64,000 nucleotides of DNA from JBMNEH01 sp050948665. Lineage in GTDB: Bacteria; Bacillota; Clostridia; Christensenellales; UMGS416. Shown here in pieces: positions 26,283 through 34,757 of this stretch (the first letter of the stretch is position 1; each line of letters starts with the position of its first letter). A program made the translations under genes and the position numbers. The notes under the pieces are model-generated. The model was not told where the DNA came from. It saw only the letters and a program-made list of their open reading frames with translations, and searched no databases. The DNA lies in assembly GCA_050948665.1 (NCBI GenBank), contig JBMNEH010000001.1, positions 1,736,001-1,800,000 of the forward strand. Reading direction: 5' to 3'.

Positions 26283-28016
26283 TCATGCCTCCCCTTTGAT
26301 CGCGCCCTTAGGGCACAAGTCCGTACATAGACCGCATCCGACACAAAGGGTCGCATCCACCATCATGCCCTCTGCTGTTTTGAGAATCGCCGGGCAGCCC
26401 AAACCCATGCACACGCTACAACGTACACAAGCATCGGAGATAGTGACGAGCTTTCGTTTCTGTTTGGCAACCTGAGGAAGCAGTGCACAGGGGCGGCGGA
26501 AAACAATCACCGAAACGCCTTCATACGCCAAGGCCTCCTTCATGCAGGCCATACTCCCTTTCAGGTCAAAAGGATCGATCACATGCACATCCTCCACTCC
26601 CAAGGACCGGCAAAGGTCCTCAAGGCAGATTGCCGAAGCAGGTCGGCCGTAGATATCGAAACCCGAAGTAGGGTTCTGCTGATGACCCGTCATGCCGGTA
26701 ATGGAATTATCCAATATCGCCACATTGATATTCCCGCCGTTGTACACCGCGTCCGCCAACGCCGTCATACCTGAATGGAGAAATGTAGAATCACCGATGA
26801 CAGCTACGGTTTTGCGGGATATTTCGCGGCCCAGCGCCTTCTCCATCCCCATCGCCATGCCGATGGAGGCGCCCATGCAGAGGCAGGCATCCATTGCCGA
26901 GAGAGGCGCCAATGCCCCCAATGTATAGCAACCGATGTCCCCCAGTACCGTAATCCCCAGCCTACGAAAGGTATAGAATACCCCCCGATGAGGACAGCCG
27001 GGACAAAGCACAGGCGGACGGCCGGGCAAGTTTTCCGCCGGAGCAATTACAACCGTTTCCGGACCGCCCAAAGCACGGGCAAGCATAGTGGAGGAGTACT
27101 CCCCCTGCAAGGTGAACAATTCTTTTCCCTCGCATTTTATTCCAGCGGCTGCCAGTTGATCCTGAATAAAGGGCTCCAACTCCTCCGCCACAACCATCCT
27201 TTTCACAGCTCCGGCAAAGGAACGGATGATTTCCATGGGAAGGGGATATACCATTCCCAAAATCAAATGGCTGGCTTCCGGCAATGCTTCTCTGGCATAC
27301 TGAGCTGTAATCCCGGAAGAAATGATACCGAGCTCGGTGCTGCCCATATGCAAGTGTGTAAAGGGAAGATTGCTCACCTGCTCGGCTAATCTCTTCTCCC
27401 TTTCCTCTACTGCATGGTGACGAGTGATTGCCATTGCCGGCATCATTACATTCTTGGTAACATTTTTTTGATAAGGTTTCACAGGGGGAACCGCCCTGCC
27501 TCCTACCTCCACGAAAGAACGGGAATGGGCAATACGCGTTGTTAGCCGCAGCATTACCGGAGTATCATAAGCCTCGCTTAGCGCAAAAGCATAACGGGTA
27601 TAATCCAAACACTGCTGGCTATCCGCCGGCTCAAGCATCGGGATGTGGGCAGCTCGTGCATAATAACGGCTGTCCTGCTCGTTCTGAGAGGAATGCATCC
27701 CGGGATCGTCTGCTACGACGATCACCATCCCGCCATTCACGCCTGTATATGCGGAAGTAAACATAGGATCTGCCGCCACATTCATCCCTACGTGCTTCAT
27801 ACAGGTCATGGAACGTACTCCGGCTAAGGATGCGCCGAAAGCAACCTCCATCGCTACCTTCTCATTGGTAGCCCACTGCGCTTTAATTTCAGGATACTTA
27901 GCGATCTCTTCGGTAATCTCCGTGCTGGGTGTACCGGGATAACTGGCGCAGACCGATACACCTGCCTGCCAGGCGCCCCGCGCAACCGCCTGATTCCCTA
28001 ACAATAACTCTTTCAT
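26283..28016 (-). CDS. iorA: Indolepyruvate ferredoxin oxidoreductase, alpha subunit
   Basis: A 577-residue TPP-dependent subunit. Pyrimidine-binding domain first (MKELLLGNQAVARGAWQAGV), then a transketolase C-like region, the TPP domain with GDIGCYTLG and GDSTFLHSG, and a C-terminal pair of [4Fe-4S] ferredoxin motifs: CVRCSVCMGLGCP and CVGCGLCTDLCP. Cytoplasmic, transfers electrons to ferredoxin, strictly anaerobic metabolism. The start follows GAGGAGA. First gene of iorA-iorB-alr-5-FCL. No paaK-type CoA ligase accompanies it. Confidence 0.95.
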   Translation of the reverse strand: MKELLLGNQAVARGAWQAGVSVCASYPGTPSTEITEEIAKYPEIKAQWATNEKVAMEVAFGASLAGVRSMTCMKHVGMNVAADPMFTSAYTGVNGGMVIVVADDPGMHSSQNEQDSRYYARAAHIPMLEPADSQQCLDYTRYAFALSEAYDTPVMLRLTTRIAHSRSFVEVGGRAVPPVKPYQKNVTKNVMMPAMAITRHHAVEEREKRLAEQVSNLPFTHLHMGSTELGIISSGITAQYAREALPEASHLILGMVYPLPMEIIRSFAGAVKRMVVAEELEPFIQDQLAAAGIKCEGKELFTLQGEYSSTMLARALGGPETVVIAPAENLPGRPPVLCPGCPHRGVFYTFRRLGITVLGDIGCYTLGALAPLSAMDACLCMGASIGMAMGMEKALGREISRKTVAVIGDSTFLHSGMTALADAVYNGGNINVAILDNSITGMTGHQQNPTSGFDIYGRPASAICLEDLCRSLGVEDVHVIDPFDLKGSMACMKEALAYEGVSVIVFRRPCALLPQVAKQKRKLVTISDACVRCSVCMGLGCPAILKTAEGMMVDATLCVGCGLCTDLCPKGAIKGEA

Positions 28017-28028
28017 CCTATCTCCTCG

Positions 28029-28049
28029 CAATATCCGATGCGGATATTG
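28029..28049. promoter_or_regulatory. 9-bp inverted repeat in the iorA leader
   Basis: CAATATCCG-ATG-CGGATATTG, perfect, immediately upstream of the iorA ribosome binding site. It could be an operator or an RNA hairpin that controls translation. Confidence 0.5.
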
Positions 28050-28103
28050 TATTGCCCCCTTCTACCGTACTGCACCGTGCCCTCACGGATACGGTATCAT
28101 AGA

Positions 28104-28132
28104 AGTATACACCGAAACCCCCTGCATTTCAA
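28104..28132 (-). promoter_or_regulatory. Promoter of the iorAB operon
   Basis: On the minus strand TTGAAA (28127-28132), 17-base spacer, TATACT (28104-28109), about 90 bases before iorA. Confidence 0.7.
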
Positions 28133-28195
28133 GAACCAGAATCTCCTGTTCTATCCGGAATGACCTTATTCGGAGAATAAAACCGACATTTTCTA

Positions 28196-28225
28196 TTGCA
28201 TATTGTAAGGTATATGTAATATAAT
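28196..28225 (+). promoter_or_regulatory. Promoter of rhaA
   Basis: TTGCAT (28196-28201), 18-base spacer, TATAAT (28220-28225), about 33 bases before the rhaA start. Confidence 0.6.
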
Positions 28226-28258
28226 AAAGCAGTGTTTTTACACAGAGAGGAGTTTTCT

Positions 28259-29515
28259 ATGGCAGATCATCATACCATCTATACATATGTTCGTGATTTA
28301 TATGCCCAATACGGTGTGGACACCGAGACAGCCATCTCACTGCTCGGGGAAACGCCTCTTTCCATCCATTGTTGGCAGGGAGATGATGTGACCGGATTTG
28401 AGGGCGGCGGCGCACTTACCGGAGGTATCGCCGTTACCGGTAATTATCCCGGTAAGGCACGGAATCCGCAGGAACTCATGGATGATTTTTCTCAGGTGCT
28501 CTCTCTTGTTCCCGGAAAGAAAAGATTGAATCTGCATGCCAGTTATGCCATCACCCGTGGAGAGAGCATAAGCCGCAATCAACTGACCCCCGACCACTTT
28601 TCTGACTGGATGGACTATGCGAAAGCACAGTCCGTTGGTCTGGATTTTAACCCTACCTTTTTCTCTCATCCTTTAAGCGGAGACGGGATGACGCTCACCC
28701 ATCCTGATGAGGGGATTCGTTCCTATTGGATAGAGCATGCCAAGGCCTGCCGTTCCATCGGCGCCGCCATGGGAAAAGCATTGGGCTCCCCCTGCACAAC
28801 GAATGTCTGGATTCCCGATGGCTCCAAAGACGATCTTGTCAGCCGCGCAGAAGCCCGTTTGCGGCTGAAGGATTCGCTGGACCAAGCGTTTTCACAGCAG
28901 TATGACAAAGAATGCCTCCTGGATGCCGTAGAAAGCAAGCTCTTCGGTATCGGCTTGGAAAGCTTTACAGCCGGAAGTCAAGAGTTCTATCTTGCCTATG
29001 CTGTGGCCCGCCAGATCCTCCTTACGATGGATATCGGTCATTTCCATCCCACAGAGACAGTATCCGACAAACTCTCCGCCGTTGCCCCGTTTGTACCCGG
29101 TATATTGCTGCACCTTTCCCGGCCGGTACGCTGGGACAGCGACCATGTCATCGTGCTGGATAATGAGCTGCTGGCTGTGATGCGTGAACTGGTTCGCGGA
29201 AATTTACTGTCCTCCACTCACATCGCGCTGGATTATTTCGACGCTTCGATCAACCGAGTCGTGGCGTGGGTCATCGGTGCGCGAAATGCCGGTAAAGCTC
29301 TGTTGAACGCATTATTAGAACCGGTTGCGCAGCTGCGCATTCTGGAGTCCGAGGGAGATTTCTCCGCCCGCTTGGCATTGATGGAAGAGAGCAAAACCCT
29401 TCCCTGGGGTATTGTTTGGGAGGAATATTGCGCGCGGCAGAACATTCCGGGAGAAAGGGAATGGCCGACCGAGGTTCGCCGGTATCAGGAGGATGTGTTA
29501 AGTCGACGCATATAA
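28259..29515 (+). CDS. rhaA: L-rhamnose isomerase
   Basis: A 418-residue Mn2+-dependent TIM-barrel isomerase interconverting L-rhamnose and L-rhamnulose. LSIHCWQGDDVTGFE near residue 36-50, LNLHASYA, GLDFNPTFFSHP, NVWIPDGSKD and MDIGHFHPTETVSDK are the conserved substrate and metal motifs. Length matches the family (about 415-420). Start at 28259 behind GAGAGGAG. The usual partners rhaB, rhaD and rhaM are not nearby; the next gene is a lipid kinase. It may act on another sugar or belong to a dispersed pathway. Confidence 0.93.
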   Translation: MADHHTIYTYVRDLYAQYGVDTETAISLLGETPLSIHCWQGDDVTGFEGGGALTGGIAVTGNYPGKARNPQELMDDFSQVLSLVPGKKRLNLHASYAITRGESISRNQLTPDHFSDWMDYAKAQSVGLDFNPTFFSHPLSGDGMTLTHPDEGIRSYWIEHAKACRSIGAAMGKALGSPCTTNVWIPDGSKDDLVSRAEARLRLKDSLDQAFSQQYDKECLLDAVESKLFGIGLESFTAGSQEFYLAYAVARQILLTMDIGHFHPTETVSDKLSAVAPFVPGILLHLSRPVRWDSDHVIVLDNELLAVMRELVRGNLLSSTHIALDYFDASINRVVAWVIGARNAGKALLNALLEPVAQLRILESEGDFSARLALMEESKTLPWGIVWEEYCARQNIPGEREWPTEVRRYQEDVLSRRI

Positions 29516-29541
29516 TCACTATTGCGGAAGGAAAGAAACCA

Positions 29542-30429
29542 ATGATACTCTGCATTGTAAACCCTACCGCCGGACACGGACGAACAGGTAAGGTTTTTGA
29601 GAAAAACAGGAATGTCTGGCAGGAGCAATACCCGGATTGGACTTTTGTCACCACGAAATACGCCGGTCATGGCACGGAGCTTTCCAAAGAAGCGGTAAGC
29701 GACGGCACGGAAATGGTGGTGGCAATGGGGGGAGATGGTACCGTGCAGGAGGTAGCCAGGAGTTTGTACGGGAAGAGGGTGCCGCTGGGCATCATTCCCA
29801 CTGGCACCGGTAACGATTATATAAAAGCGTTCCTGGACAAAAAGAAAGTCCAAGAAATGGAACGAAATCCTTGTTTGGCAATTCGACACATAAATGCTGC
29901 CTCTGTTCAACAGGCGGATGTAGGCCTGTGTAACGGCTCTCTTTTTTTGAATCTGGGAGGCTGTGGTTTTGATACCGAGACCATCCTCTGTACCGAAAGA
30001 GTAAAAAACCTCGGTTTTAGGGGTTTTGCCGCCTACCTGGTTGCCTTACTCGCATGTATCTTCACCCATAAGGATATCAGCGCCAGAATCATCGTTGACG
30101 GTGAAGAGCGTGAAGCCAAATTTATGATGCTTACGATATCCAATGGAAAATATATGGGCGGAGGTTTCTTGGTTTCTCCTGACTCCGTTATAGATGACGG
30201 ATTGTTTGACTGTTCTCTTCTACATCCTATTTCGAAGATCATGATCCCCATCCTCCTTCCCCGATTTATTAAAGGGGAAGGGAAAAAACTGAAGCCGATG
30301 GAGACTTTCCGTTGTAAGCGTATCACAATTTGTTGCCCCGATTTGTATTATGAAATGGACGGAGAGGTGTTCCGGGGCGATATGGTAACCTACGAAATCG
30401 CTCCCGAGAAACTTTTGGTGAGAGTATAG
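29542..30429 (+). CDS. Diacylglycerol/lipid kinase family protein
   Basis: A 295-residue cytoplasmic lipid kinase of the DagK/YegS/BmrU family, phosphorylating diacylglycerol or a related lipid. MILCIVNPTAGHGRTGKV, the catalytic GGDGT (VAMGGDGTVQE) and IPTGTGNDYIKAF are diagnostic. The C-terminal beta domain ends with EMDGEVFRGD. The start follows GGAAGGAAAG and lies 26 bases after rhaA, so the two are probably co-transcribed although their functions are not obviously linked. Confidence 0.9.
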   Translation: MILCIVNPTAGHGRTGKVFEKNRNVWQEQYPDWTFVTTKYAGHGTELSKEAVSDGTEMVVAMGGDGTVQEVARSLYGKRVPLGIIPTGTGNDYIKAFLDKKKVQEMERNPCLAIRHINAASVQQADVGLCNGSLFLNLGGCGFDTETILCTERVKNLGFRGFAAYLVALLACIFTHKDISARIIVDGEEREAKFMMLTISNGKYMGGGFLVSPDSVIDDGLFDCSLLHPISKIMIPILLPRFIKGEGKKLKPMETFRCKRITICCPDLYYEMDGEVFRGDMVTYEIAPEKLLVRV

Positions 30430-30508
30430 GGCTTCTTCTTTTTCTATTAGGCAACCTTGATTTAAAGCAGATACTCCTTTTCTACTGTTCCCGATAACGC
30501 ATATCGCA

Positions 30509-30554
30509 AATACGGCGCTTATTCGAGAGAATAAGCGCCGTATTATTGTTTTTA
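30509..30554. terminator. Bidirectional terminator between lipid kinase and GGGtGRT genes
   Basis: A 16-bp perfect stem (30509-30524 with 30529-30544) closed by a GAGA tetraloop. The plus side is followed by ATTGTTTTTAT; the minus side by TTTGCG. It separates convergent genes. Confidence 0.8.
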
Positions 30555-30562
30555 TACAGGAA

Positions 30563-31564
30563 CTAATTTCTGACAGCTTCTTCCACCGCTACAGCACAGG
30601 ACACTGTTGCACCGACCATAGGATTGTTCCCCATGCCGATAAGACCCATCATTTCCACATGTGCGGGCACAGAGGAGGATCCGGCAAATTGCGCATCGCC
30701 GTGCATACGACCCAATGTATCGGTCATACCATAGGAAGCGGGTCCGGCAGCCATGTTATCGGGATGCAGCGTGCGGCCAGTGCCGCCGCCAGAGGCCACG
30801 GAGAAGTACTGCTTATTATTTTCATAACTCCACTTCTTATAGGTGCCGGCTACAGGATGCTGGAACCGGGTGGGGTTAGTGGAGTTTCCGGTGATAGAAA
30901 CGTCAACTCCCTCCAGAATCATAATGGCTACTCCCTCATTGACGCTGTCACAGCCATAGCTCTTTACCTTTGCATTCTCGCCGTCGGAATACGCGATTTC
31001 ACGAACTACTTTCACGGTTTCGCTAGCATAGTCAAACTCCGTCTGTACATAAGTGAAGCCGTTGAGGCGGGCGATAATCAGGGCAGCATCTTTACCGAGA
31101 CCGTTCAAAATGACCCTGAGGGGCTCTTTGCGCACCCTGTTGGCAGATCGGGCGATACCGATAGCACCCTCTGCGGCAGCAAAAGACTCGTGCCCAGCCA
31201 GAAAGCAGAAACACTTCGTCTCATCCCGAAGTAACATGGCAGCCAGTTTACCATGGCCTAGTCCTACCTTTCGGTTCTCTGCGACAGAACCCGGGATACA
31301 GAAAGCTTGCAGCGCTTCGCCGATGCACTCTGCAGCTTCGGCAGCGGTCTTTACACCCTTCTTCAGAGCAATCGCCACACCGAAGGTGTAGGCCCACACA
31401 GCGTTCTCAAAGGCGATTGGCTGAACATTCCGAACAATGGGGTCGGCGTCCACACCTTTTGAAAGGGCATATTCTCGCGCCTCGTCCAAATCTTTAAAAC
31501 CATACTTTGCCAGAGCGACGTTGATTTTCTCGATCCTGCGTTCATAACTTTCAAATTTTGCCAT
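30563..31564 (-). CDS. GGGtGRT family protein
   Basis: A 333-residue protein with the family-naming motif GGGTGRT within ASGGGTGRTLHPDNMAAG (about 265-282). Other conserved stretches: FCFLAGHESFAAAEGAIGIA and DVSITGNSTNPTRFQHP. No cofactor domain is recognised and no function has been assigned to this family. It follows a NifU-like scaffold protein by 13 bases, and the pair is found together in many anaerobic bacteria, so a role in Fe-S cluster handling or a cluster-dependent reaction is inferred. Start at 31564 behind AAGGAGGAACGG. Confidence 0.9.
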   Translation of the reverse strand: MAKFESYERRIEKINVALAKYGFKDLDEAREYALSKGVDADPIVRNVQPIAFENAVWAYTFGVAIALKKGVKTAAEAAECIGEALQAFCIPGSVAENRKVGLGHGKLAAMLLRDETKCFCFLAGHESFAAAEGAIGIARSANRVRKEPLRVILNGLGKDAALIIARLNGFTYVQTEFDYASETVKVVREIAYSDGENAKVKSYGCDSVNEGVAIMILEGVDVSITGNSTNPTRFQHPVAGTYKKWSYENNKQYFSVASGGGTGRTLHPDNMAAGPASYGMTDTLGRMHGDAQFAGSSSVPAHVEMMGLIGMGNNPMVGATVSCAVAVEEAVRN

Positions 31565-31577
31565 TGGCCGTTCCTCC

Positions 31578-32270
31578 TTACTCCTTTCGGGGGTCGATGA
31601 CCTTGACGGCCTCGTCAAAGCGACCGTAGGTGCCCACATTTTTCTCATAGGCGGTGGCGGGATCCACGCCTTTACGGATATCTTCCATCATCCTGCCCAA
31701 GTGGACAAAACGGTAGCCGATGATCTGATCGTCTTTATCCAGAGCAATGTTCAGCACATATCCCTCAGTCATTTCAAGATAGCGGGGGCCTTTGGCCAAA
31801 GTACCGTACATAGTGCCGATCTGGCTGCGAAGACCTTTGCCTAAATCCTCCAGGCCGCCACCGATAGGCAAGCCTCCCTCGGAGAAAGCTGACTGGGTAC
31901 GGCCATAGGCAATCTGCAGAAACAATTCCCGCATAGCGGTGTTAATAGCATCGCAAACAAGGTCGGTATTCAAAGCTTCAAGAATGGTCTTCCCGGGCAA
32001 TATCTCTGCGGCCATTGCGGCGGAATGGGTCATACCGGAGCAGCCTAATGTTTCCACCAACGCTTCCTGAATGATGCCTTCCTTTACATTTAACGTCAGC
32101 TTACAGGCGCCCTGCTGAGGCGCACACCAACCAACTCCGTGGGTTAAACCGGAAATATCGGTAATCTGCGTGGATTTTACCCATTTCCCCTCCTCGGGTA
32201 TGGGGGCGGGACCGTGATTTGCTCCCCTGGCAACACAAGTCATCTCCGCAACTTCCCTGGAATACTGCAT
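31578..32270 (-). CDS. NifU-like iron-sulfur scaffold protein, GGGtGRT-associated
   Basis: A 230-residue protein with an IscU/NifU N-terminal-type fold. Candidate cluster ligands are Cys in CVARGAN, GWCAPQQGAC and LGCSGMTHSAAMAAEIL, the last matching the NifU/IscU GCSxS-type loop. It is longer than IscU and has a C-terminal part (YVLNIALDKDDQIIGYRFVH) found only in this subgroup. No cysteine desulfurase is adjacent, so it is not a full ISC system. Ribosome binding site GGAGGT. First gene of a two-gene unit with GGGtGRT. Confidence 0.85.
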   Translation of the reverse strand: MQYSREVAEMTCVARGANHGPAPIPEEGKWVKSTQITDISGLTHGVGWCAPQQGACKLTLNVKEGIIQEALVETLGCSGMTHSAAMAAEILPGKTILEALNTDLVCDAINTAMRELFLQIAYGRTQSAFSEGGLPIGGGLEDLGKGLRSQIGTMYGTLAKGPRYLEMTEGYVLNIALDKDDQIIGYRFVHLGRMMEDIRKGVDPATAYEKNVGTYGRFDEAVKVIDPRKE

Positions 32271-32317
32271 ATAAATAACCTCCTTCGTTGCGTCCTGCTC
32301 TATGAGCGTACTATAAA

Positions 32318-32346
32318 AGTATAGCATAGACAATGGTTTTTGTCCA
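32318..32346 (-). promoter_or_regulatory. Promoter of NifU-like/GGGtGRT pair
   Basis: On the minus strand TGGACA (32341-32346), 17-base spacer, TATACT (32318-32323), about 48 bases before the start. It shows that the pair is transcribed independently of the upstream MBL gene. Confidence 0.7.
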
Positions 32347-32410
32347 TAAATAACTCCGCCGGAAATCACGCGAAAAACAAACCCTAAGGCCGAGATTGCC
32401 GTGCTGCTGA

Positions 32411-33232
32411 TTATCGGAGTTTTGTTGGATCATAGCTGATACGCACATCGTTTACCGTGATAAAAGTGCGCCTTCCAAAGACATCTGCATCCATTTCCTC
32501 TCCCCGTAAAGTACCGTTCAACAACCCCTTGCAGATAAAAACACAGGTGTTCAACACCTCTGGCCCCTCACTGACCGCCGTTGTCAGATTACCTCCCCAT
32601 CCCAAGTGCCCTGTGAAATTCCTGTCAAACTCCCCGGTATGGGACTTCACATTGAGCAACCCCTCCAGAGCAACCTCAACCGAGCAAGACAATATTCCCA
32701 GGTTCCGGTTTGCCGCATCCCCAGTGAATACGATCCGGGAGGCATGATCTACAAACACGCATGCGCCAGGTGTATGGCCAGGGGCATGATGTACGGTTAC
32801 CATCCTTCCGCCAAGGTTGAAGACATGTCCCTCCTCCATGGGCAGCAGTCGTGGTTTCTTTTCCCACGGAAGAACCTCCTCAGGAACAGCAAAGCATTGC
32901 CATTGGTCGTTCGAAAGCATTCCTGTAATATACCGAGAAATGGACTGCGGGTTAAACTTTTCTACCGCAACAAAATCCGAAGAGTGAACATAAGCCTCAT
33001 CAAACTGCCCCAAGCCGCCGATATGGTCACCGTGAGCGTGAGTAATTGCCACCGTCAAAGGCAAATCCGTAATGCCACGGACAAATCCTGCCAGGTCGTA
33101 ATTCCCGCAGGCAGTATCGATCAACAGGGCCTTTTCTTCGCCTATAAGCAAAGCGGGAGATTGCAAACCAAAGCAGTTGATCATATAGGTTTTGTAGGAA
33201 ACCTCATGCAGTGTAGGAACGGAAATACTCAT
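32411..33232 (-). CDS. MBL-fold metallo-hydrolase
   Basis: A 273-residue metallo-beta-lactamase-fold hydrolase. THAHGDHIGG (about 61-70) is the HxHxDH zinc motif; VHHAPGHTPG and FTGDAANR give the other metal ligands. Cytoplasmic, no signal peptide. It may be a thioesterase or lactonase; the substrate is not predictable. It lies 25 bases after the esterase gene on the same strand, so the two may act on a common ester or thioester. Confidence 0.88.
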   Translation of the reverse strand: MSISVPTLHEVSYKTYMINCFGLQSPALLIGEEKALLIDTACGNYDLAGFVRGITDLPLTVAITHAHGDHIGGLGQFDEAYVHSSDFVAVEKFNPQSISRYITGMLSNDQWQCFAVPEEVLPWEKKPRLLPMEEGHVFNLGGRMVTVHHAPGHTPGACVFVDHASRIVFTGDAANRNLGILSCSVEVALEGLLNVKSHTGEFDRNFTGHLGWGGNLTTAVSEGPEVLNTCVFICKGLLNGTLRGEEMDADVFGRRTFITVNDVRISYDPTKLR

Positions 33233-33257
33233 GATGCTCTCTCCCTTTTTATCTCAA

Positions 33258-34622
33258 TTAAACTCTCTCACCCACCGGTTCCTCATCCAGCAACTCGTGC
33301 AGGATTCGGGCAGTACCCCGCGTCAACTGTATGGGGTGGGGCGCGGTGTAGAACACTTCATTCTCCTCACAACACCACCAACCAAAAATATCTTCCATCA
33401 CTTCCCGCACAGGGATGTAAAAGCAGCCTGATATATGCGCAGACTGGCGCTTAAAGGAGACATACCGTCCGTCCACTTTATAAAGAAGGCTACGTCCGTA
33501 AAACTCAACTTTTCGTCCGTCCGCCAACTCCGCAACAGCGTTCCCGGCGTAACCATCCACGGTGACCTTTGCTCCCAGTCTCTCCAGCACACCGATGGGC
33601 GCCATCATGACCGGTGTCGTCCACATTTCACCGATTTTCACCTGCACACTTCCCTCCCGGATATCGCTGTTCATAAGGTAACGGGGGCGGGCGTTAGGCG
33701 CCGTATCGATGGAAATAAGTTCCCTGTTTTTATACATCCGGCTGCTCCCGCAGACCAGCGCAAAGGCATCCGCATCCGCACGGAGCGGATTAACCGGCCG
33801 GGAACGGACAATCCCTTCTTCGGTACGGCGAAAGCCGGTGTAGAAAGCTTCCCATAAAAAGGACGGCATATGAGGCAACACTCTGTGTCCCATATCCGCA
33901 ATCTCCCAGTAGAACAAGTCGCTGTCATTCCCTGTATACCATACATAGTTATCCTTTCCGTAGATGCATATCTGCGGCACGGCATCGACACGGTTCCTCT
34001 CCATCCAGGCATGACGGTTCTCGTCGTTATACTTCTCTCGAAGGGCATAAGGATCGGTCTCACCAGAGACACCTATGGCGAGCACATCTTTCTCTCCTCG
34101 CATTTGCAGCGCAGGTAATTCACCCGACAGTTCGGAGGGAAAGCGCTCTGTAAAGGTAGGGCCGGTCATATATCCAGCGGAGGCAAGCATTTCCGGATAA
34201 CGAGCGGCAAAAGAAAGGGTCATCATATCTCCGTTAGACATTCCCTGCATATAGATACGGGAGGCATCGATGCGGTATTTCTGTTTCATTCGCTTGATTA
34301 ACCGGTACAGATAGGTTATATCCCCCTCATCACATTTCCAGTGGAGGAATCCGGGAGAGGTTGGGTATACCGCAATAAACCCGTATTTCTCCGCGGGCAG
34401 GTACCAGGGGACATACCGGATAAAGTCTTTAGGATCGGAATTTCCCCCATGCAGTTCCACAACAAGGGGTACCGAATATTCTCCTGTATAGCCGGAGGGA
34501 ACATACTCAAACCAAACATTATTTTGCCCCGGTACCAGTGATTCCCTTACCTCCAGAAAGGGCACTGCCGGTTCCGGCAGAATTTGCCAGGTTTCCAGAT
34601 TTTTGCGTGTGACAGGAAACAT
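33258..34622 (-). CDS. PHB depolymerase-type esterase with copper-amine-oxidase-like domain
   Basis: A 454-residue two-domain protein. Residues about 50-265 form an alpha/beta hydrolase of the LpqC/PHB-depolymerase type: ELHGGN oxyanion region, GMSNGD with the nucleophile Ser, and a His in DMGHRVLPHMP. The C-terminal ~110 residues (GYAGNAVAELADGRKVEF..., CFYIPVREVMEDIFGWWC) look like the copper amine oxidase N1 stalk domain that is usually extracellular in Firmicutes. No signal peptide is visible at the N-terminus (MFPVTRKNLETW), which is odd. Start follows AAGGAGGTAGGC. Confidence 0.75.
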   Translation of the reverse strand: MFPVTRKNLETWQILPEPAVPFLEVRESLVPGQNNVWFEYVPSGYTGEYSVPLVVELHGGNSDPKDFIRYVPWYLPAEKYGFIAVYPTSPGFLHWKCDEGDITYLYRLIKRMKQKYRIDASRIYMQGMSNGDMMTLSFAARYPEMLASAGYMTGPTFTERFPSELSGELPALQMRGEKDVLAIGVSGETDPYALREKYNDENRHAWMERNRVDAVPQICIYGKDNYVWYTGNDSDLFYWEIADMGHRVLPHMPSFLWEAFYTGFRRTEEGIVRSRPVNPLRADADAFALVCGSSRMYKNRELISIDTAPNARPRYLMNSDIREGSVQVKIGEMWTTPVMMAPIGVLERLGAKVTVDGYAGNAVAELADGRKVEFYGRSLLYKVDGRYVSFKRQSAHISGCFYIPVREVMEDIFGWWCCEENEVFYTAPHPIQLTRGTARILHELLDEEPVGERV

Positions 34623-34720
34623 GCCTACCTCCTTGTAAATTCTATACCATCATTGTAACAGTACAAAACTGATGTTCTCATAGAGATGTTTGACGAAAAC
34701 GAACACGAATTTGACCTGTT

Positions 34721-34743
34721 AAAAAAGCCGGCACAACGCCGAC
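34721..34743 (-). terminator. Terminator after murC
   Basis: On the minus strand GTCGGC, loop GTTGT, GCCGGC with one wobble, then TTTTTT. Confidence 0.8.
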
Positions 34744-34757
34744 TACTTCCTAAATCG

